A stretch of 64,000 bases of DNA from Gallaecimonas pentaromativorans (GCF_003751625.1 NZ_RJUL01000001.1:422253-486252); one strand, 5' to 3'. Shown: positions 8,388 through 16,731, counted from the stretch's first letter. Notes: generated from the sequence alone by a model not told the origin. A program made the numbers and translations.

Positions 8388-9517
8388 TGGCCAGCCAGCA
8401 CTATCTGGCCAGGCGGCTTTTTGACGGCTGGCATTGGCACGAGAACCGCACCATCAGCGTTGAAAATGGCGTTATCGCAGGGTTTTCCCTGGTAGACGAC
8501 AGCGCCGCCACAGTGCTGGAGGGCACCCTGGTGCCCGGCTTTATCGATGTGCAGGTCAATGGCGGTGGCGGCGTGCTCTTTAACCAGACCCCGACCCTCG
8601 CCTGCCTGGACACCATGGTGGCGGCCCACGCCCGCTTTGGTACCACCGCCATGCTGCCCACCCTTATCACCGACGACATCCACAAGATGGCCCAGGCGGC
8701 AGACGCGGTGGCCGAAGCCCTTGCCCGCCAGCGCCCCGGCATCATCGGTATCCACTTTGAGGGCCCGCACCTTTCGCTGCCGAAAAAGGGCATCCACAAG
8801 GCCCAGCATATTCGCCGCCTAAGTGGCGCCGAAATGGCTCTTTATTGCCGCACCGACCTGGGAGTACGAGTGGTGACGGTGGCCCCGGAGAACCTGCACC
8901 CGGACGATATCCGCGCCCTGGTGGCTGCCGGGGTTAAGGTCTGCCTTGGCCATTCGGACGCCGATTTTGACCTGGTGCAGCAAGCCCTCGCCGCCGGCGC
9001 CAGCGGCTTTACCCACCTTTTTAACGCCATGTCGCAGCTGGGTTCGCGCCAGCCAGGCATGGTAGGGGCGGCCCTGACCGGCAATGGGGTGTGCGGCATC
9101 ATCCTTGACGGCCACCACCTGCACCCGGCCTGCGCCCGCCTGGCCTACCTCGCCAAAGGCGCCCAGGGGCTGATGCTGGTCACCGACGCCATGGCCGCGG
9201 TGGGCAGCAGCGCCAGCGAATTTGCGTACTTCGACGACACCCTTTATCGCCAGGGTGACCGCCTCACCGACAAGGACGGTCGGCTGGCTGGCTCGGCGCT
9301 AGACATGGCAAGCGCCGTGCGTAACGCCATGGCCCAGATGCATATCGCCCAAGACCAGGCCCTGGCCATGGCCAGCCGCACCCCGGCGCAGTTTCTTGGC
9401 CTTGCCGACAGGGGCCTTCTAGAGCCCGGCAAGCAAGCCGACATGGTGCTCTTGGATGACCAAGGGCAAGTCAGCGCCAGTTGGATAGCCGGCAAGCAGG
9501 CCTGGCCCCAGCCCTGA
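8387..9517 (+). CDS. nagA: N-acetylglucosamine-6-phosphate deacetylase
   Basis: 376 residues of the amidohydrolase superfamily. Motifs include PGFIDVQVNGGGGVLFN (about 45-61), the metal-binding Glu in HFEGPHLS (about 124-131), GHSDA and THLFNAM (about 185-210), and the catalytic Asp in LVTDAMAAVG (about 265-274). It removes acetate from GlcNAc-6-P, giving GlcN-6-P for the neighbouring deaminase. Its start codon shares bases with the nagB-II stop (TGATG), so the two are probably co-translated. Length and motifs are normal. Confidence 0.95.
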   Translation: MASQHYLARRLFDGWHWHENRTISVENGVIAGFSLVDDSAATVLEGTLVPGFIDVQVNGGGGVLFNQTPTLACLDTMVAAHARFGTTAMLPTLITDDIHKMAQAADAVAEALARQRPGIIGIHFEGPHLSLPKKGIHKAQHIRRLSGAEMALYCRTDLGVRVVTVAPENLHPDDIRALVAAGVKVCLGHSDADFDLVQQALAAGASGFTHLFNAMSQLGSRQPGMVGAALTGNGVCGIILDGHHLHPACARLAYLAKGAQGLMLVTDAMAAVGSSASEFAYFDDTLYRQGDRLTDKDGRLAGSALDMASAVRNAMAQMHIAQDQALAMASRTPAQFLGLADRGLLEPGKQADMVLLDDQGQVSASWIAGKQAWPQP

Positions 9518-9557
9518 GCCCGGATTTTTACGCAGCAGCACATCAAGGAAGCAACCG

Positions 9558-10880
9558 ATGGAAACAACAATGAGTGCATCAGAACAACAACGCAGCAGCC
9601 TGATGCCGATGGCAATCATTGGCACTCTGTTTTTTATCTTCGGCTTTATCACCTGGCTTAACGGCGCGTTAATCCCTTTTTTGCAGATCGTCTGCGATCT
9701 GAGCAGTACCCAGTCGCTGTTTGTGGCCTTCTCCTTCTACATCGCCTACACGGTGATGGCCCTGCCCATGGCCTGGCTGCTGGAACGCACCGGCTATAAA
9801 AAGGGCATGAGCCTGGGACTGGCCTTTATCGCCATCGGCTGTCTGGGCTTTATTCCTGCCGCCCTGGAGCAGACCTTCGCCATCTTTTTACTGTCGCAGT
9901 TTGTGGTGGGCACGGGTTTGACCATATTGCAGACCGCCTCCAATCCCTACATTGTGCACATAGGCCCGCAGCAAAGTGCGGCGGCGCGGATCTCGGTGAT
10001 GGGCCTGTTGAACAAAGGGGCCGGGGTGGCAGCGCCCTTGATCTTCACCGCCCTGGTGCTGGGGGATTTTGAAGGCATTACTGCCAAAACCGTGGCCGAG
10101 ATGGCCCCGGCCGCCCGTATCGAACATATCCAGGCCCTGTCCCATGGCTTGATAGCGCCCTACCTGGGTATGGCCATTGCCCTGGCGGTGCTGGCGGTGG
10201 CGCTGAAGTTCTCGCCGCTGCCGGAACTGCAAATCGAATCGTCCCAGGAAGAGTTGAAAAACCAGGGCGGCAAAAGCTCGGTATTGCAGTTCCCGCAGCT
10301 GGTGCTGGGGGCCATTACCCTCTTTTTCTACGTGGGGGTAGAGGTGATCGCCGGCGACACCATCGGCCTGTTGGGCTCCAAGCTGGGGGTGGCCAATGCC
10401 ACCTCCCTAACCTCCTTTACCATGGCCTTTATGGTGATGGGTTACCTGCTGGGCCTGGTGCTTATTCCAAGGCTGATAAGCCAGGCCAAGGCGCTGGCCA
10501 TCTCGGCGGTACTGGGGCTGGTATTGGCGCTGTCGGTGGTGATGAGTGACCCTGGCCATCAGTGGGTGTCGGCGCTGGTGTGGGGCTGGCTTGGCTTGCC
10601 GCTGCTGCCCAATACCGTGGCCCTGGTGGCGCTGCTGGGTTTTGCCAACGCCCTGGTGTGGCCGGCGGTCTGGCCCTTGGCCCTGGAAGGCCTGGGGAAA
10701 TTTACCGCCCGCGGCTCGGCGCTGCTGATCATGGGGATTGCTGGTGGCGCCGTGCTGCCGCTGCTGTACGGGGTGCTGTCGGACCTGATGAGTAACCAGC
10801 GCGCCTACCTACTGATGCTGCCCTGTTACCTGTTCATCTTTTACTTTGCGGTGGCGGGCCATAAAAAACGCCGCTGGTAA
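9558..10880 (+). CDS. nagP: GlcNAc permease NagP, MFS family (FucP-like)
   Basis: 440 residues, about 12 hydrophobic segments, major-facilitator superfamily of the fucose/glucose symporter group. Motifs include FGFITWLNGALIPFL in the first helix and LLERTGYKKGM between helices 2 and 3. It is expected to import GlcNAc made by the periplasmic hexosaminidase with proton symport, replacing the E. coli PTS. AAGGA at 9545-9549 supports ATG 9558; an alternative ATG lies at 9570. It is the last gene of the cluster, followed by a strong terminator at 10918-10942. Confidence 0.9.
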   Translation: METTMSASEQQRSSLMPMAIIGTLFFIFGFITWLNGALIPFLQIVCDLSSTQSLFVAFSFYIAYTVMALPMAWLLERTGYKKGMSLGLAFIAIGCLGFIPAALEQTFAIFLLSQFVVGTGLTILQTASNPYIVHIGPQQSAAARISVMGLLNKGAGVAAPLIFTALVLGDFEGITAKTVAEMAPAARIEHIQALSHGLIAPYLGMAIALAVLAVALKFSPLPELQIESSQEELKNQGGKSSVLQFPQLVLGAITLFFYVGVEVIAGDTIGLLGSKLGVANATSLTSFTMAFMVMGYLLGLVLIPRLISQAKALAISAVLGLVLALSVVMSDPGHQWVSALVWGWLGLPLLPNTVALVALLGFANALVWPAVWPLALEGLGKFTARGSALLIMGIAGGAVLPLLYGVLSDLMSNQRAYLLMLPCYLFIFYFAVAGHKKRRW

Positions 10881-10915
10881 CCACCTTGCCGCCATGGACC
10901 TTGTCGTTCTCTCTG

Positions 10916-13300
10916 TTAGCCCGGTGTTCCCGGGCTTTTTTTATGGCGTATGCGCGGCCATTCCAGCAGGCTGCCGTCCTGGCGGCGGATAAGCTCCTCT
11001 TCGCTCATGGGCGGCCCCAGCAGCAGGCCCTGACCCATGTCGCAGCCCATCAGTTGCAGCCATTGCAGCTGCTGGTCGGTTTCGATGCCCTCGGCCACCA
11101 CCTTGCCTCCTAACTCATGCACCAGGGTAATAAGGCTTTTGACGATATGCTCGGTGGCGCCGTCCTTGCCCAGCTCCTGGGTAAAGCTCTTGTCCACCTT
11201 GACCACATCGAAGGGCAGTTTGTGCAGATAACTCAGTGACGAGTAACCAGTGCCGAAGTCGTCGATGGCGATGTCCACCCCCAGGCGCTTGAGGCTGTGC
11301 AGGGAGGTCAGTGCGTGTTGAAAGTGATCCACCAGGCTCGACTCGGTCACTTCCAGCTCCAACATGGCAGGGTTGATACTGTGGCGCTTGAGCGCCGCCT
11401 CCACAAAGGTGGGCAGGCTGGCGTCGAGAAACTGCCGGCAAGCCAGATTTACCGCCAGCCGGCATTCTTTGCCGTCCCGGGCACGGGCTCGGCTCAGCAT
11501 CGACAAAGCCTCCTCGATAACCCAGTAGCCCAGCTCGATGATCCTGTCGGTATTTTCCAGCTGCGGAATAAAAGCCTGGGGCATCACCAGCCCCCGCAGC
11601 GGGTGGTGCCAGCGGATCAAGGCCTCAAAGCCAGCGGCGGTGCCATCGGCCAGCCAGTACTTGGGCTGCAGGTAGAGCTCAAACTGTTGCAGCTTGAGGG
11701 CTTGGTCCAAATCCCGCTCCAATTCCAGGCGGCTTTGCAGGCGGTTTTGCATGGCGTCGTTGAAAAAGCTTTGCGACAGTCCTTTTTCCTTGGCGTGGTG
11801 CAGCGCTAAGTCGGCCCGGCGCAGCAGTTCAGGGGCGCTCAGCACTTCGTCTTTGGCCAGCGCTACCCCCAGCACCGCCGCTATCTGGCAGTGCATGCCG
11901 GCTTTAATCACCGGCGGCTCCAGGTGCCAATGAAGCTGTTGAAGCAGCAGTTGCAGCCGCTCCTTTTCCCGATAACGCATCAGCACCACGAACTTGTCGC
12001 CACTAAAACGGCCCAGGCCATGACAGGCACCGGCCACCTCTTTGAGTCGATTGGCCACCTCTTTTAGCAGCAGATCGCCTTTGTCGTACCCGAGGCTGTC
12101 GTTGATGGCTTTGAACTGCTGGATATCCACAAATACCACCGCCAGGGTTTCGCCCTCGGCGTATTCCAGTAGCAGGGCGATTTTTTCTTCCAGGTAATGG
12201 CGGTTGGCAAGGCCGGTGAGCTCGTCAAAGCGCAGCCGGTATTCCAGTAGCTCCACCTGGCTTTGCAACTGGCTATTGATGTGTTGTAAATGGCCAGAGA
12301 GCTTGAAGGTGTCTTCCCCCAGTTGGTCCAGCTCGTCGCGAAACCAGTTTGCTTGCGGCGGCTGCACTTTTTGCGGCTCTTCTGCCAGCCAACCCAGTTG
12401 CTGGCGATGCAGCGCCAGGCGCTGCACCAGTTGCCATACCCACCAGGCCAACAGCACGCACACCACCAGCACCAGCGGGATCCCAAACCACAGCAGCAGT
12501 GCCCTTTGCTGCCGGTAACCGGCTTGGAGGGCGCGCACGTCTTTGGCTACCAACAGGCCCCCTACCGGCATATGTGCCAGCGGTTGCCACCACAGCAGCC
12601 ATTGGCCCAGTTGGCGCTGGTCGTCAGTGGGCCTTTCCTGGCCAAGGGCCGAGAGCATGGGGGCAAAACCCGGGGTCGTGGCCGACTCGGCAATGCCCAT
12701 GCCCCAAACCCGGTCGCCGCCGCCTGGGCGCAGCAGCAGTAGCTCCAGGCCCAGTTCCTGATGCAGTCCTTCCAACAACGGCGCCAGCGGCAACAACAGC
12801 CCAAGACGGGTGTCTTTATCCACACTTAAGGTCAGAAGCTGCATGCAGCGCTGGCGGCACACCAGGTGGCTACCATCCTGGCCTTGTGGCCACAGGGCGC
12901 TGTCCCCCAAGGCAACCAGCACCTCTTGATGCTGGCGCAGCACCAACCCTTGCCAATTGCGGCTGCGCTGCAAGGCCGGCCACTGCTGGGCCAGGATAGC
13001 GGCCAACACCACCGGATCGTTGCCGCTGCGCTCAACCCACCCTTCCAGCAGTAGGGCTGCCTCCTGGCGCCGGGCGGCCAGGCGGGCGCTCAATTGCGTG
13101 GCAAGGGTGCCTTCAACCTGCTGGCGATCGGCGTCAAGATAGGCTTGCTCGGCGCTGCGCTGCCACAACCAAAGACCCAGAAACAGCAGTACTGTTACCG
13201 GTACCATCACCAGCAGCAACTTGAGATAAAGACCGAGAAAAGGCCTGCGGATAGAGGCCACCGGGGCGGGGACAGGCCTGACACTTGGCACGGTGCTCAT
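10916..13300 (-). CDS. Membrane-bound GGDEF/EAL protein, probable cyclic-di-GMP phosphodiesterase
   Basis: 794 residues. Transmembrane segments at about 22-46 and 268-292 enclose a periplasmic sensor region of about 220 residues that I do not recognise. A coiled linker (about 330-355) follows, then a GGDEF domain (about 358-445) and an EAL domain (about 520-785). The GGDEF signature is degenerate (SGDKF at 433-437), so cyclase activity is unlikely. The EAL domain looks intact: EAL at 559-561, DDFGTGYSS and VAEGIET are present. The predicted role is c-di-GMP hydrolysis controlled by a periplasmic signal. The gene is monocistronic, with a GGAGG only one base before the ATG, an unusually short spacing. 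Confidence 0.88.
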   Translation of the reverse strand: MSTVPSVRPVPAPVASIRRPFLGLYLKLLLVMVPVTVLLFLGLWLWQRSAEQAYLDADRQQVEGTLATQLSARLAARRQEAALLLEGWVERSGNDPVVLAAILAQQWPALQRSRNWQGLVLRQHQEVLVALGDSALWPQGQDGSHLVCRQRCMQLLTLSVDKDTRLGLLLPLAPLLEGLHQELGLELLLLRPGGGDRVWGMGIAESATTPGFAPMLSALGQERPTDDQRQLGQWLLWWQPLAHMPVGGLLVAKDVRALQAGYRQQRALLLWFGIPLVLVVCVLLAWWVWQLVQRLALHRQQLGWLAEEPQKVQPPQANWFRDELDQLGEDTFKLSGHLQHINSQLQSQVELLEYRLRFDELTGLANRHYLEEKIALLLEYAEGETLAVVFVDIQQFKAINDSLGYDKGDLLLKEVANRLKEVAGACHGLGRFSGDKFVVLMRYREKERLQLLLQQLHWHLEPPVIKAGMHCQIAAVLGVALAKDEVLSAPELLRRADLALHHAKEKGLSQSFFNDAMQNRLQSRLELERDLDQALKLQQFELYLQPKYWLADGTAAGFEALIRWHHPLRGLVMPQAFIPQLENTDRIIELGYWVIEEALSMLSRARARDGKECRLAVNLACRQFLDASLPTFVEAALKRHSINPAMLELEVTESSLVDHFQHALTSLHSLKRLGVDIAIDDFGTGYSSLSYLHKLPFDVVKVDKSFTQELGKDGATEHIVKSLITLVHELGGKVVAEGIETDQQLQWLQLMGCDMGQGLLLGPPMSEEELIRRQDGSLLEWPRIRHKKSPGTPG
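10918..10942 (+). terminator. Rho-independent terminator of the nag cluster
   Basis: Stem AGCCCGG / CCGGGCT with loop TGTTC and a run of seven T. It overlaps the last codons of the convergent GGDEF/EAL gene. Confidence 0.85.
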
Positions 13301-13335
13301 GCCTCCCTGGCATGGTGAAATCCGTTTTTGAGTAT

Positions 13336-13350
13336 AGCCGGTGCTATACT
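13336..13350 (+). promoter_or_regulatory. Extended -10 promoter for rsmC
   Basis: TGCTATACT ends at 13350, an extended -10 (TGnTATACT) with no good -35. It lies 28 bases before the rsmC start and just outside the divergent GGDEF/EAL start. Confidence 0.45.
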
Positions 13351-13377
13351 GCGCGCCTTGCTTTCACGAGGCCCGTC

Positions 13378-14403
13378 ATGCTTTCCAACATCAGCCAGTT
13401 ATTGCTGCGCAATCAAGACCATTTTGCCCAGCACAGTCTCCTTGTCTGCCAGTCTCCCCGCGACAACCTGGCCCAGCAGTGGGAAGGTGGCCCCCTTTAT
13501 ACCCACCATACCGATTTTGTTGCCTGGCAGATGGCGGAGCGCGCCTTGGGAGAAAAAGCCCTGTTTGCCCCAGCGCCGACCGGCGTCGAGGTGGACCAAG
13601 CGCTGCTGGCCATGCCCAAAAGCAAGGACGAAGCGCGGATGCTGCTGGCAGCCCTAGCGGCCCTGCTGCCGGTGGGCGGTAAATTGCTGCTAGCCGGCGA
13701 GAACAAGTCCGGCATTAAATCGGCGGTGAAGTTGCTGGAGCCTTACGGCGAGCCGGTGAAAATCGACAGCGCTCGCCATTGCAGCCTATTTGAAGTGGAG
13801 CTGACCGAAAAGGCCCCGGCGTTTAACCTGGCCGACTGGCAACAGACCTTCGAGCTGACCGTTGCCGGCGAAAACCTCAAGGTGGTGAGCCTGCCAGGGG
13901 TGTTTAGCCACGGCGAGCTGGACAGCGCCACGGCGCTGCTGCTTGAAGCCCTGCCTCGGGTGAAAAGCGGCCGGTTACTGGATTTTGGCTGCGGCGCTGG
14001 CATCATCGGCAGCTATCTTGCTAAAAAAGCCCCCGACGCCCAAGTAGAAATGCTGGATGTTTCGGCGCTCGCCATCGCCGCCTCCGAGCTGACCCTCAAG
14101 GCCAACGGTATCGAGAACGCCAAGGTAACTGCCTCCAATGGCCTTAGCGCTCTTACCGGCCGTTTCCACCAAATCATCACCAACCCGCCCTTTCATACTG
14201 GGGTAGGCACCGACTACAGCGCCACCGAGCAGCTGCTGGCCGAGGCCCCCAAACGGCTGATACAAGGGGGCGATCTGGTGCTGGTGGCCAACCGCTTCTT
14301 GAAGTACGAGCCGCTGCTGGCGGCCGGCTTTAACAACAAGGTGGACACCCTGGCTCAAAGCAACAAATTCAAGGTGCTCTACTGCCGGGGTTCGGGCCGT
14401 TAA
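13378..14403 (+). CDS. rsmC: 16S rRNA (guanine1207-N2)-methyltransferase
   Basis: 341 residues, the normal RsmC length. A degenerate N-terminal methyltransferase-like half (about 1-160) is followed by the active Rossmann domain, with SAM motif DFGCGAGIIGSYLA (about 201-214) and catalytic NPPFHTG (about 267-273). It methylates G1207 of 16S rRNA in the 30S subunit. The frame is open further upstream, but ATG 13378 is chosen because it follows CGAGG and begins MLSNISQLLLRNQ, the family N-terminus. Confidence 0.95.
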   Translation: MLSNISQLLLRNQDHFAQHSLLVCQSPRDNLAQQWEGGPLYTHHTDFVAWQMAERALGEKALFAPAPTGVEVDQALLAMPKSKDEARMLLAALAALLPVGGKLLLAGENKSGIKSAVKLLEPYGEPVKIDSARHCSLFEVELTEKAPAFNLADWQQTFELTVAGENLKVVSLPGVFSHGELDSATALLLEALPRVKSGRLLDFGCGAGIIGSYLAKKAPDAQVEMLDVSALAIAASELTLKANGIENAKVTASNGLSALTGRFHQIITNPPFHTGVGTDYSATEQLLAEAPKRLIQGGDLVLVANRFLKYEPLLAAGFNNKVDTLAQSNKFKVLYCRGSGR

Positions 14404-14410
14404 AAAGCCC

Positions 14411-14438
14411 TTGATCTTTTTGGGTGCATAGCTAGAAT
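14411..14438 (+). promoter_or_regulatory. Promoter of first tRNA-Leu
   Basis: -35 TTGATC (14411-14416), 16-bp spacer, -10 TAGAAT (14433-14438), 13 bp before the tRNA. The same -10 recurs before the second copy. Confidence 0.6.
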
Positions 14439-14451
14439 GCTCCTCCACAAC

Positions 14452-14537
14452 GCAGATGTGGCGGAATTGGTAGACGCGCTAGCTTCAGGTGTTAGTGACC
14501 TCTGGTCGTGGGAGTTCAAGTCTCCCCATCTGCACCA
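14452..14537 (+). tRNA. tRNA-Leu (anticodon CAG), copy 1
   Basis: 86 nt with encoded CCA. The 7-bp acceptor stem is GCAGATG/CATCTGC, the anticodon loop TTCAGGT has CAG at 14486-14488, the long variable arm is GACC-TCT-GGTC, and the T stem is GGGAG/CTCCC around TTCAAGT. It decodes CUG. It is identical to the copies at 14703 and 14861. Confidence 0.97.
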
Positions 14538-14543
14538 CCTTCG

Positions 14544-14570
14544 AAAAACCCGGCTTAGGCCGGGTTTTTT
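14544..14570 (+). terminator. Terminator of tRNA-Leu copy 1
   Basis: AAAAA-CCCGGC-TTAG-GCCGGG-TTTTTT, starting 6 bp after the CCA end. Confidence 0.88.
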
Positions 14571-14632
14571 ATTGCCTCAATGACCCATTGCTCAGCTTTC
14601 GCGCAAACGGGCGCCAGCCGTTAAAAAAACCG

Positions 14633-14660
14633 TTGACGGAGCAGTCTGGATGGGTAGAAT
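14633..14660 (+). promoter_or_regulatory. Promoter of second tRNA-Leu
   Basis: -35 TTGACG (14633-14638), 16-bp spacer, -10 TAGAAT (14655-14660), then a GC-rich discriminator (GCCTCCCC) of the kind seen in growth-rate-controlled stable-RNA promoters. The leader to the tRNA is about 36 nt and contains an imperfect hairpin. Confidence 0.65.
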
Positions 14661-14702
14661 GCCTCCCCGTGGAAAGCGAAGCTTCCCACCACAATTTGGT
14701 GT

Positions 14703-14788
14703 GCAGATGTGGCGGAATTGGTAGACGCGCTAGCTTCAGGTGTTAGTGACCTCTGGTCGTGGGAGTTCAAGTCTCCCCATCTGCACCA
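14703..14788 (+). tRNA. tRNA-Leu (anticodon CAG), copy 2
   Basis: Same 86 bases as copy 1, anticodon CAG in a TTCAGGT loop, CCA encoded (14786-14788). It has its own promoter and terminator. Confidence 0.97.
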
Positions 14789-14800
14789 ACAGATTTTAAG

Positions 14801-14825
14801 ACCTCGAATCATTCGAGGTTTTTTT
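14801..14825 (+). terminator. Terminator of tRNA-Leu copy 2
   Basis: Stem ACCTCGAA / TTCGAGGT, loop TCA, followed by seven T. Confidence 0.88.
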
Positions 14826-14860
14826 AGCCCGGAACAAGGCGTAAAACGGTTCGACAATTT

Positions 14861-14946
14861 GCAGATGTGGCGGAATTGGTAGACGCGCTAGCTTCAGGTG
14901 TTAGTGACCTCTGGTCGTGGGAGTTCAAGTCTCCCCATCTGCACCA
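14861..14946 (+). tRNA. tRNA-Leu (anticodon CAG), copy 3
   Basis: Same 86 bases as copies 1 and 2, with CCA at 14944-14946. Only 35 bp separate it from the copy 2 terminator and I see no clear promoter there, so it may depend on read-through. Confidence 0.97.
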
Positions 14947-14952
14947 CCTTCG

Positions 14953-14982
14953 AAAAGGTCGGCTTTTTAGCCGGCCTTTTTT
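14953..14982 (+). terminator. Terminator of tRNA-Leu copy 3
   Basis: Stem GGTCGGCT / AGCCGGCC (one G-T pair), loop TTTT, then six T. The DUF1289 gene starts 17 bp later. The CCTTCGAAAA in front of the stem also follows copy 1. Confidence 0.85.
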
Positions 14983-14998
14983 CGTCTAAGCTGGCGCC

Positions 14999-15217
14999 AT
15001 GGAGCAGCTTGAATTCTTCGCCATCCCCTCCCCCTGTATCGGGGTCTGCCAGGCAGACAACCGTGGTTATTGCCTGGGCTGCCTGCGCTCGCGGGACGAG
15101 CGGTTCGGCTGGAACGCCATGAACGACGCCGAAAAACGCAAAGTCATCGAGCTGTGCCAGCAGCGCAAAAAAAGACGGGCCCTCAAGGCCCGCCTGCAAC
15201 AAGACGACGATCTTTAA
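14999..15217 (+). CDS. DUF1289 small cysteine-rich protein
   Basis: 72 residues. The family signature is clear: SPCIGVCQAD, then GYCLGCLRSRDE, a Trp (FGWNAM) and a basic tail (QQRKKRRALKARL). The four cysteines in CxxxC...CxxC suggest metal or Fe-S binding; the function of this family (E. coli YdhL) is not established. The start lies only 17 bp after the terminator of tRNA-Leu copy 3, without a strong Shine-Dalgarno. Its stop overlaps the convergent phoH-like stop by 4 bp. Confidence 0.85.
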   Translation: MEQLEFFAIPSPCIGVCQADNRGYCLGCLRSRDERFGWNAMNDAEKRKVIELCQQRKKRRALKARLQQDDDL

Positions 15218-16596
15218 AGGTTCTCCTCCGCAAAGGACGCCAACCGGCTCCGCACTACCCCATCCAAATACACGTTGGCCGACCCAGGGAAATCCTTGAA
15301 CCGTTCCACTATGTAAGTGAGGCCCGAGGTCACCGGGCTTAAGTAGTTGGAGTCAATCTGCGCCAGGTTGCCCGAGCAGATCATCTTGGTGCCCTCGCCA
15401 CAGCGGGTGAGGATGGTTTTAAGCTGACTGGCGGTGAGATTCTGGCTCTCGTCAATCAGCACGATGGCGTTCTGGATAGAGCGCCCGCGCATGAAGTTCA
15501 CCGATTTGAACTGGATATTGGCCTTGTCCATGATGTATTGCAGGCTGCCGGACGGGTGCGCGTCGGAGCCGTGCAGCACTTCCAGGGTGTCGGTAATAGC
15601 CGCCAGCCACGGCAGCATTTTCTCTTCCTCGGTGCCCGGCAAAAAGCCGATGCTCTCGGCTATCTCCGGGGTGTTACGGGTCACAATCACCTTGTCGTAC
15701 TGGCCCCGCTCTATCACCATTTCCAGCGCCGCGGCCATGGCCAGCAGGGTTTTACCGGAGCCGGCCGGGCCGGTGAGCATCACCAAGTCCAAACTTGGGT
15801 CCATCAACGCATGCAGGGCCAAGCCCTGGTAGATGTTTTTGGGGGATATCCCCCAGGCGTGCTGGGCCATCAGCCGGTCATAGCCGAGATCCAGCAGTTT
15901 GACTTGCTTGTCGCCGTGCTCTTGCACCCGGCCGACAAACTCGTGGCTGTCGTCGAGGATGTATTCGTTGGTGTAGAGGTTCTCCAGCACCCCGGCAGCG
16001 ATGGTCTGGATGGTGTCGCGGCCCTGAGTCTGGCTTTCAACTTTGCCCACTTTGTCCCACAACCGCCCTTCCACTTCCTGGTAGCCCTTGGCCAGGTAGC
16101 GGATGTCGTCCACCAGCTGATCGGTGCGGTAGTCTTCCACATGGCGAAGGCCGGCACCCTTGGCCTTGAGCCGCATGTTGATGTCTTTGGTCACCAGCAC
16201 CACTTTGGTGGGGGCCTTTTCCTTTTGCAGGTGCAGGGCAGCGTTAATTATCTTGTTGTCCGCCTCCGACCCCGGCACATGGGCCAGTTCGCCTTTGATT
16301 TCGTGGTCGGGGTAGATGGAGATGTGGCCGCGGTTGCCTTCCAGGTCTTGGCTTGGCAAGGGCACACCGGCGGCGATTTCTTCGGGGCTGGTATTTTTAA
16401 AGACATCGTCCAGGGCCCGGATCGCGGCGCGGGCATCTCTGGAAATGTCGCTACGTCTGTCCTTGATGTTGTCCAGTTCTTCCAGAACCGTCATCGGGAT
16501 CAGTACGTCATGTTCGTCAAAGGAGTAGATGGCGAGGGGTTCGTGCAGCAGGATGTTGGTATCAAGGATGTAGACTTTTCTTTCGTCTGGAGCCAT
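15214..16596 (-). CDS. PIN domain-PhoH family ATPase
   Basis: 460 residues. An N-terminal PIN ribonuclease-like domain (about 7-150) carries acidic residues in YILDTNILLH, EELD and ADNKI. A C-terminal PhoH P-loop domain has Walker A GPAGSGKT at 276-283 and a Walker B/helicase-like VLIDESQNL, followed by SGNLAQID. The arrangement matches the PhoH2-type or YlaK family; an RNA helicase/nuclease role is inferred from related PhoH2 proteins. ATG at 16596 is preceded by GGGAGAG. It is transcribed divergently from rapA. Confidence 0.88.
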   Translation of the reverse strand: MAPDERKVYILDTNILLHEPLAIYSFDEHDVLIPMTVLEELDNIKDRRSDISRDARAAIRALDDVFKNTSPEEIAAGVPLPSQDLEGNRGHISIYPDHEIKGELAHVPGSEADNKIINAALHLQKEKAPTKVVLVTKDINMRLKAKGAGLRHVEDYRTDQLVDDIRYLAKGYQEVEGRLWDKVGKVESQTQGRDTIQTIAAGVLENLYTNEYILDDSHEFVGRVQEHGDKQVKLLDLGYDRLMAQHAWGISPKNIYQGLALHALMDPSLDLVMLTGPAGSGKTLLAMAAALEMVIERGQYDKVIVTRNTPEIAESIGFLPGTEEEKMLPWLAAITDTLEVLHGSDAHPSGSLQYIMDKANIQFKSVNFMRGRSIQNAIVLIDESQNLTASQLKTILTRCGEGTKMICSGNLAQIDSNYLSPVTSGLTYIVERFKDFPGSANVYLDGVVRSRLASFAEENL

Positions 16597-16702
16597 AGCG
16601 CTCTCCCTAACTGAACGGCCAAAGAAGGTGCAATCTCACCTCAATGTCACTTTAACCATAGTTGGCGGCAAAAGGGGAGACCAAGATCAAGGCTTATCGC
16701 TT

Positions 16703-16731
16703 TTGCCTAGGCTTTAGGTCTTGGGTAACAT
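16703..16731 (+). promoter_or_regulatory. Probable rapA promoter
   Basis: -35 TTGCCT (16703-16708), 17-bp spacer, -10 TAACAT (16726-16731), 32 bp before the rapA start. Confidence 0.5.

Noticed and set aside
14489-14746. An 85-codon frame across the tRNA array
   Set aside because: It begins inside one tRNA gene and ends inside another; not a protein gene.
14452-14946. Three direct repeats that could suggest a CRISPR-like array
   Set aside because: The 86-bp units fold as tRNA-Leu(CAG) and are followed by terminators; spacing and repeat length do not fit CRISPR.
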